From the NCBI GenBank assembly GCA_023386135.1, contig JAEWKG010000140.1, forward strand, positions 1-10,817: a stretch of 10,817 nt of DNA. Direction: 5' to 3'. The notes beneath the pieces were generated by a model. It ran no database searches. It worked only from the letters and a program-made list of their open reading frames with translations, and was not told the origin of the DNA. This DNA is from Pseudomonadota bacterium (GTDB lineage: Bacteria; Pseudomonadota; Alphaproteobacteria; Sphingomonadales; Sphingomonadaceae). Shown here piece by piece: positions 5,894-10,817 of this stretch (position 1 is the first letter of the stretch; each line of letters starts with the position of its first letter). A program made the position numbers and the translations under genes.

Positions 5894-8001
5894 TGGCGAC
5901 GGCAGACATCTGGCAGCTCGCGGGCTTCTTCCTCAACTTGAGCGGAGCGATCGGCTGCGCGATCGTCGCTGGCTTCCTGTGGCGCAAACCGAGCGCGCGG
6001 CGCGAACGTGGTGCGGCAATGGCTGCGCTGGCGATCACCGCCGCTTGGTGCGTGACCAACGCCGCCTGGGGTCCGGGCACCGTTGCGGCAAGCCTGATCG
6101 AAAGCGCGCGCAACCTGGCGTGGATTTTCGTTCTGTATCGGCTCTTTGGAAACGACGGACGCGACCACAGCCTGGCGCCGATCCGTCCGCTGGTGCTCGC
6201 GCTGTGCTTCGTCGAGCTGCTGCAAATGGCGGTGGTCGGGCTCGACGTGCAGTTTGCGCAAGATCCGCACGTGCACACGGTCGCCTTCTCGGTCACCGCG
6301 TTGCTGCGCGCGCTGGTCGCGGTGGGAGCGCTGGTGCTGCTGCACAACCTCTACGCCGGCGCCTCGGCGATCTCGCGCCCGTTCATCCGCTGGCCTGCGG
6401 GCGCTCTGACGCTGCTGTGGGGTTACCAGCTCAACCTGTTCACCATCGCCTGGTTCGCCGAGACGATGCCGGCCGAGCTGGCAGCGCTGCGCGGCCTCGT
6501 CATCGTGCTGATGACGACGCTGCTGGCGATCGGCGCCAATGCGCGTGCCGCCGACCTCCGCCTGGCGCCAAGCCGCACGGTGGCGTTCCAGACGCTCTCG
6601 CTCATTGTCATCGGCGGATACCTGCTGGCGATGCTCCTGATCTCGCAGTCGTTGAGCCTGCTCGGCGGCGACTTCGGACGCCTGACCCAGATCGGCTTTC
6701 TCGTCGCCGCGGCAACCACCGCGCTCCTGTGGCTGCCGTCGAAGCGGCTGCGCGGGTGGATGCGGGTGAAGGCGTTCAAGCACCTGTTCCAGCATCGCTA
6801 CGACTACCGCGCCGAGTGGCTGCGCTTTACCGGCACGATCGGGCGCGCAGGGCCGGATGCGCCTGCACTCCCGGACCGGGCAGCCCAGGCGCTCGCCGAC
6901 ATTGCCGACAGCGAAGGCGCGGTGCTGCTACTCCCGGGCGAGGACGGCCGCTTTCAGCTCGCCGGGCGCTGGCATTGGCGCGACGCTGCGGTGCCGGCCG
7001 ACGCCTGCCCGCCGGAGTTCGCCGCCATGCTGGAGCGCGGCGGCATCGTCATCGAGCTTGACCAGGTCCGGCAGGGATCCGACCGCTTCGGCGAGCAGGC
7101 TCTGGTGCCGGCTTGGATGCGGCAGGACTTGCGCGCGTGGGCGCTCGTGCCGCTCATCCACTTTGATCGGCTGATCGGCGTCGCGCTGCTCGCGCGCCCG
7201 CCGATCGCGCGCCGGCTCGACTGGGAAGACTTCGATCTGTTCAAGGTCGTCGGACGCCAGCTCGCGAGCTATCTCGCCGAGCAGGCGGGGCACGAGGCGC
7301 TGGTCGAGGCCGAGCGGTTCGACGAGTTCAACCGCCGCATCGCCTTCGTGATGCATGACATCAAGAACCTCGCCAGCCAGCTTTCTCTGCTGTCGCGCAA
7401 TGCCGAGCGCCATGCCGACAACCCCGAGTTCCGCAAGGATATGCTGGTCACGCTGACCAAGAGCTCGGAGAAGCTGAACGCGCTGCTCGCACGCTTGGGC
7501 CGCTACGGCGCGGGTGGAGCAGCGGTGCGTCAGCCGGTCGATCTCGCCGCGACGGCGCGGCGGGTGGCGGAGCGCTACGCCGGGCTGCATCCGGTCTCGC
7601 TCACCCGGGCCGATCCGTGCACCGTGCTCGGCGATCCCGACGGGCTGGAGCAGGCGCTAATGCACCTCGTTCAGAACGGCATCGACGCCAGCCCTGTCGG
7701 CCTGCCGGTCTATCTCGACGTCTCGTGCGATGGCCTGCAAGGCCGCATCGAGGTGGTCGATTCCGGAACGGGCATGAGCCCGCAGTTTGTCCGCGACGGC
7801 CTGTTCAAGCCCTTCGTATCGTCGAAGGACGGCGGCTTCGGCATCGGCGCGTTCGAGGCACGCGAATTGGTCCGCGCGATGGGCGGGCGCCTCGACGTCG
7901 AATCGCGCGAAGGGCTCGGCACCCGCTTTGCCGTGGTGCTGCCTCTGTCGGCGGCGTCCGGTCACATTCACCACAATCCATCACTAAGCGAGGTCGCCTG
8001 A
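5893..8001 (+). CDS. prsK: PEP-CTERM system membrane histidine kinase PrsK
   Basis: This is a 702-residue sensor kinase partnered with PrsR. About nine hydrophobic helices fill residues ~8-290, from LAGFFLNLSGAIGCAIVAGF to IGFLVAAATTALLWLP. The family-type HLFQHRYDYRAEWLRFTGTI segment follows, then a GAF-like domain (~310-465). The H-box FVMHDIKNLASQLSLLSRN places the phosphorylated histidine at residue 488. The ATPase domain has LMHLVQNGIDAS (N box), VDSGTGMS (G1), LFKPFVSSKDGGFGIG (F/G2) and GLGTRFAVVLPL. The ATG at 5893 is chosen over an in-frame GTG at 5872 because GGAGGG lies 9 bases before it and it forms a TGATG overlap with the upstream stop. The signal sensed is unknown; relatives act on PEP-CTERM gene expression. 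Confidence 0.95.
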   Translation: MATADIWQLAGFFLNLSGAIGCAIVAGFLWRKPSARRERGAAMAALAITAAWCVTNAAWGPGTVAASLIESARNLAWIFVLYRLFGNDGRDHSLAPIRPLVLALCFVELLQMAVVGLDVQFAQDPHVHTVAFSVTALLRALVAVGALVLLHNLYAGASAISRPFIRWPAGALTLLWGYQLNLFTIAWFAETMPAELAALRGLVIVLMTTLLAIGANARAADLRLAPSRTVAFQTLSLIVIGGYLLAMLLISQSLSLLGGDFGRLTQIGFLVAAATTALLWLPSKRLRGWMRVKAFKHLFQHRYDYRAEWLRFTGTIGRAGPDAPALPDRAAQALADIADSEGAVLLLPGEDGRFQLAGRWHWRDAAVPADACPPEFAAMLERGGIVIELDQVRQGSDRFGEQALVPAWMRQDLRAWALVPLIHFDRLIGVALLARPPIARRLDWEDFDLFKVVGRQLASYLAEQAGHEALVEAERFDEFNRRIAFVMHDIKNLASQLSLLSRNAERHADNPEFRKDMLVTLTKSSEKLNALLARLGRYGAGGAAVRQPVDLAATARRVAERYAGLHPVSLTRADPCTVLGDPDGLEQALMHLVQNGIDASPVGLPVYLDVSCDGLQGRIEVVDSGTGMSPQFVRDGLFKPFVSSKDGGFGIGAFEARELVRAMGGRLDVESREGLGTRFAVVLPLSAASGHIHHNPSLSEVA

Positions 8002-9368
8002 TGGTCAACGACAAGCCGCGTCTCCTCATCATCGAGGACGACGAAGGGCTGCAGGCGCAGCTCAAATGGGCCTACGAGGATTTCGCCGTCACCGTGGTCG
8101 GCGACCGCGACAGCGCGCTCGCCGCGCTGCGCGCTGAGGAACCGGCGGTGGTCACGCTCGACCTCGGCCTGCCGCCCGATCCCGACGGCACCAGCGAGGG
8201 CTTCGCGTTGCTCGATGCGATCATGGCGCTGAAGCCCGACACCAAGGTCATCGTTGCCAGCGGCCACGGCGCCCGGACAAGCGCGCTGCAGGCGATCGAG
8301 CGCGGCGCCTATGACTTCTACCAGAAGCCCGTCGATATCGATGCGCTCGGTCTGATCGTCCGCCGCGCCTTCGCCTTGCGCGAGATCGAGGCGGAGAACC
8401 GCCGCCTCGCCGCCAAGATCGGGGAGGACAAGACCGTGCTCGGCACGATGATCACCGCCGCGCCCGAGATGGCCAAGGTCGCGCGCACGATCGAGCGGGT
8501 GGCGAACACCAACGTCTCGGTCATGCTGCTGGGCGCCAGCGGCACCGGCAAGGAGCTGCTCGCGCGGGGGCTGCACGATGCGAGCGCGCGGCGGACCGGT
8601 GCGTTCGTGGCGCTCAACTGCGCCGCAATCCCCGAGACGCTGCTCGAATCGGAGCTGTTCGGGCACGAAAAGGGCGCCTTCACCGGGGCGGTGCGGACCA
8701 ACGAGGGCAAGATCGAAATGGCCCACGGCGGCACGCTGTTCCTCGACGAGGTCGGCGACATCCCGCTGCCGCTACAGGTAAAGCTGCTGCGATTCCTGCA
8801 GGAACGCACGATCGAGCGCATTGGCGGACGCAAGGCGATCGAGGTCGATACCCGCATCGTCTGCGCGACGCACCAGGACCTGCAGGCGATGATCGTCGCC
8901 GGCACGTTCCGCGAGGACCTGTTCTATCGCCTTGCCGAGATCGTGGTGAAGGTGCCCACGCTGGCCGAGCGGCCGGGCGACGCGGTGCTGCTCGCCAAGG
9001 CGTTCCAGCAGCGCTTCTCGGCCGAGATGAACCCGCGGGTAAAGGGCTTTGCGCCCGATGCGCTGGCCGCGATCGACGCTTGGAACTGGCCCGGCAACGT
9101 GCGCGAACTCGAGAACCGGGTGAAGCGCGCTGTGATCATGGCCGACGGCAAGTTGATCGGCGCCGAGGACCTGGACCTCGAGCCGCAGGAAGAGGCGCAC
9201 ACCGCCGAAGTACTCAACCTCAAGGTCGCGCGCGAGCGGGCGGACCGGACCGTCATCCGCCACGCGCTGGCGCGCAGCGAGGGCAATATCTCGAGCAGCG
9301 CCAAGCTCCTCGGGATCAGCCGGCCGACGCTGTACGATCTCCTCAAGCAGTATGACCTTCACGCGTAA
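8001..9368 (+). CDS. prsR: PEP-CTERM system sigma-54-dependent response regulator PrsR
   Basis: This is a 455-residue NtrC-type activator. The receiver domain (1-~120) has acidic residues in IIEDDEG, phospho-acceptor D54 (TLDLGLPPDPDG) and K109 (YQKPVD). The AAA+ domain has Walker A GASGTGKE (178-185), the sigma-54 contact loop GAFTGA (225-230), Walker B LFLDEV (D249, E250) and an arginine-rich FREDLFYRL segment. A Fis-type helix-turn-helix ends the protein (NISSSAKLLGISRPTLYDLL). All parts needed to activate RpoN promoters are present. The ATG at 8001 forms TGATG with the prsK stop and has GAGG seven bases upstream; the frame is open further upstream inside prsK, but that is not real coding. 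Known homologues with PrsK turn on PEP-CTERM protein genes. No target promoter of that type is seen in this window. Confidence 0.95.
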   Translation: MVNDKPRLLIIEDDEGLQAQLKWAYEDFAVTVVGDRDSALAALRAEEPAVVTLDLGLPPDPDGTSEGFALLDAIMALKPDTKVIVASGHGARTSALQAIERGAYDFYQKPVDIDALGLIVRRAFALREIEAENRRLAAKIGEDKTVLGTMITAAPEMAKVARTIERVANTNVSVMLLGASGTGKELLARGLHDASARRTGAFVALNCAAIPETLLESELFGHEKGAFTGAVRTNEGKIEMAHGGTLFLDEVGDIPLPLQVKLLRFLQERTIERIGGRKAIEVDTRIVCATHQDLQAMIVAGTFREDLFYRLAEIVVKVPTLAERPGDAVLLAKAFQQRFSAEMNPRVKGFAPDALAAIDAWNWPGNVRELENRVKRAVIMADGKLIGAEDLDLEPQEEAHTAEVLNLKVARERADRTVIRHALARSEGNISSSAKLLGISRPTLYDLLKQYDLHA

Positions 9369-10817
9369 CGCCGCGCTGGCCTTCGCGCTGGCGCTGGCGG
9401 CTTGCGGGAGTGGCGGCGACACCGGCTCGCCGGACGACTGGCGCGGGGCACTGGCGCGCGGCGACGGAGTCGGCGCAGAGGTCGCGCTCAAGCGCGCGCT
9501 TGGCGCCGGAGCGCCGCGCGCTGAACTGGCGCCGTTTCTCGGCGAGGCGGAGTTGCGCCAAGGCGACCTGATCGAGGCGCGCAAGTGGCTCGGCAGCGCG
9601 CAATTCGCGCCCGATGTCGAGGCGCATGGGTACCACATGCTCGGCCGGCTGCGGATGCGAGAGGGCGACCTGGCCGGGGCGGGGCACGCCTTCGATCAGG
9701 CGCTGCGCGGGCAGGCGAATGATCCGGAGCTGTGGGTCGATATCGCCCGACTGCGCTATCGCGGAGGCGAGCAGGCGCAGGCGGTCGAGGCTTCGCGCAA
9801 GGCTCTCGCGCTTGGGCCGGGAAATCCCGCGGCTCTGCTGCTGCGCGCGCAACTGGTGCGCGACGCGCAGGGCAACGCCACTGCGCTGCCCCTGCTCGAA
9901 CGGGGACTGGCGGCGGCGCCGAACGATCCAGACATGCTCGCAGACTATGCCGCCACCTTGGGCGAGCTTGGCCGCGCGAGCGATATGCTCGCCGCGGTGC
10001 GCCGCTTCGCCGAGGCCGCGCCGGGGGATCGCCGGGCGCTCTACCTGCAGGCGGTGCTGGCGGCGCGCGCGGGCAACGCGGACCTCGCGCGCAGCCTGCT
10101 CCAGCGCAGCGGCGGCCTCGACCGCGAGATGCCGGCGGCGATCCTGCTGCTCGCGGTCATCGACCTCGACAACGGCAACCCGGCGAGCGCGGCGCAGGGG
10201 TTCGACCGACTTCTGACGATGCAGCCCGATAACCTGCGGGCGCAGACGCTGCTCGCGCTCGCGCTGGCGGCATCAGGCGGCGACCGCGAGCTGATCGCGC
10301 GGTTTGGCGGGAATGCGGACGACCGGACCATCGCACTGTTGGTTGGGCGGGCGTACGAGACAATCGGCGATCGGGCGAGGGCGGCGCCTTTCCTCGACCG
10401 GGCGAGCCGGCCGGGGCGCGCGCATGTCGTGAAGCTCGCTCCCGCCGTGCCGCTGGGCGCAGGGGCCAATCCCACCGACGGAGCCAGCGCTGTGGCGTTG
10501 GTGCGCGGACTGATCGCAAGCGGCCGAGCGCGCGCCGCGCGCACCGCTGCGAGCGATTGGTTGCGCAAACATCCAGGCTCGGCCGACGCCATGACGCTCG
10601 CGGGCGATGCGGCGTTCGCGGCGGGCGATCCGAAAGCCGCGCTGGCCCTTTACCGCAAGGCGGCGGCAATCCGCCGCCCGTGGCCGGTCGCCAAGCGAAT
10701 GGCGGCGGCGCTCGAAGCGACCGGCAACCCCGCGGCCGCTGAGCAACTTGTGGCCGATTTCCTCGCCGGCGAGCCGAACAACGCCGAGGCCGCGACGCTG
10801 CTCGCCCGGCGCTACGC
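9352..10817 (+). CDS. prsT: TPR-repeat lipoprotein, PrsT-like (runs off right edge)
   Basis: The frame opens at an ATG at 9352, inside the last codons of prsR (17-base overlap), and stays open for 488 codons to the window end. The N-terminus MTFTRNAALAFALALAACGS is a lipoprotein signal with lipobox LAAC and acylated Cys18. Glycine at +2 argues against inner-membrane retention, so outer-membrane anchoring facing the periplasm is likely. From residue ~30 onward the chain is a run of helix pairs typical of tetratricopeptide repeats, e.g. AHGYHMLGRLRMREGDLAGA, ELWVDIARLRYRGGEQAQA and ADAMTLAGDAAFAAGDPKAA, with PxxP-like turns such as LGPGNPAAL and APNDPDML between them. Gene order after prsK-prsR matches the PEP-CTERM TPR lipoprotein PrsT. 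The start lacks a strong ribosome site, so it probably depends on translation of prsR. The symbol is assigned by context; the C-terminus is unseen. Confidence 0.8.
   Translation, partial: MTFTRNAALAFALALAACGSGGDTGSPDDWRGALARGDGVGAEVALKRALGAGAPRAELAPFLGEAELRQGDLIEARKWLGSAQFAPDVEAHGYHMLGRLRMREGDLAGAGHAFDQALRGQANDPELWVDIARLRYRGGEQAQAVEASRKALALGPGNPAALLLRAQLVRDAQGNATALPLLERGLAAAPNDPDMLADYAATLGELGRASDMLAAVRRFAEAAPGDRRALYLQAVLAARAGNADLARSLLQRSGGLDREMPAAILLLAVIDLDNGNPASAAQGFDRLLTMQPDNLRAQTLLALALAASGGDRELIARFGGNADDRTIALLVGRAYETIGDRARAAPFLDRASRPGRAHVVKLAPAVPLGAGANPTDGASAVALVRGLIASGRARAARTAASDWLRKHPGSADAMTLAGDAAFAAGDPKAALALYRKAAAIRRPWPVAKRMAAALEATGNPAAAEQLVADFLAGEPNNAEAATLLARRY

Noticed and set aside
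5818..6795. 325-codon minus-strand open frame within prsK
   Set aside because: The composition is Arg/Gln/His-rich, typical of shadow frames, and it is antisense to the membrane segments of prsK.
7617..8000. Longer upstream start for prsR
   Set aside because: The extension overlaps the prsK ATPase domain in another frame and is Arg-rich nonsense; the ATG at 8001 has a ribosome site and begins the receiver domain correctly.

Overview
The window looks like chromosomal DNA of a high-G+C alphaproteobacterium, most likely a member of the Sphingomonadales (Sphingomonas/Erythrobacter type). This rests on strong G/C-ending codon bias, the gene content, and the combination of a divergent isocitrate lyase/ScfR-type regulator pair with a PEP-CTERM/exosortase (XrtA-type) glycosyltransferase-prsK-prsR-TPR cluster. 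I see no transposase, integrase, phage gene or CRISPR array.

Layout. Bases 1-371 (minus) hold the N-terminal part of a secreted YbjN-domain protein. Bases 488-572 (plus) are a complete tRNA-Leu with anticodon CAA and an encoded CCA end. Bases 730-909 (minus) hold a 59-residue protein that starts 11 bases after the end of isocitrate lyase (921-2519, minus), so the two probably form a small operon. The 137-base gap 2520-2656 separates isocitrate lyase from a divergent XRE/ScfR-family regulator (2657-4024, plus). The gap carries two copies of a related GCAAA...AGGAA...TTACAAA module and a perfect inverted repeat TGTAAA-N4-TTTACA over the regulator's ribosome binding site. That arrangement suggests the regulator controls both itself and the glyoxylate shunt. 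A small single-span membrane protein (4092-4385) follows, with the octamer TTAACCAT on either side.

From 4508 to the window end runs a tightly packed operon: a polyprenyl-phosphate sugar-1-phosphate transferase of the PEP-CTERM/XrtA type, the membrane histidine kinase PrsK, its sigma-54-dependent response regulator PrsR, and a TPR lipoprotein (PrsT-like) that is cut off by the window end. The junctions are TGATG, TGATG and a 17-base overlap, so translation is probably coupled. Known biology of these families suggests the enzyme starts an exopolysaccharide on a lipid carrier, PrsK/PrsR switch on PEP-CTERM target genes through RpoN, and the lipoprotein belongs to the same export/assembly machinery. 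The exosortase itself would be expected beyond the right edge but is not visible here.

The families present are all known. The less described material lies in the regulatory DNA (the aceA/scfR gap and the 4386-4507 gap) and in the two small proteins.
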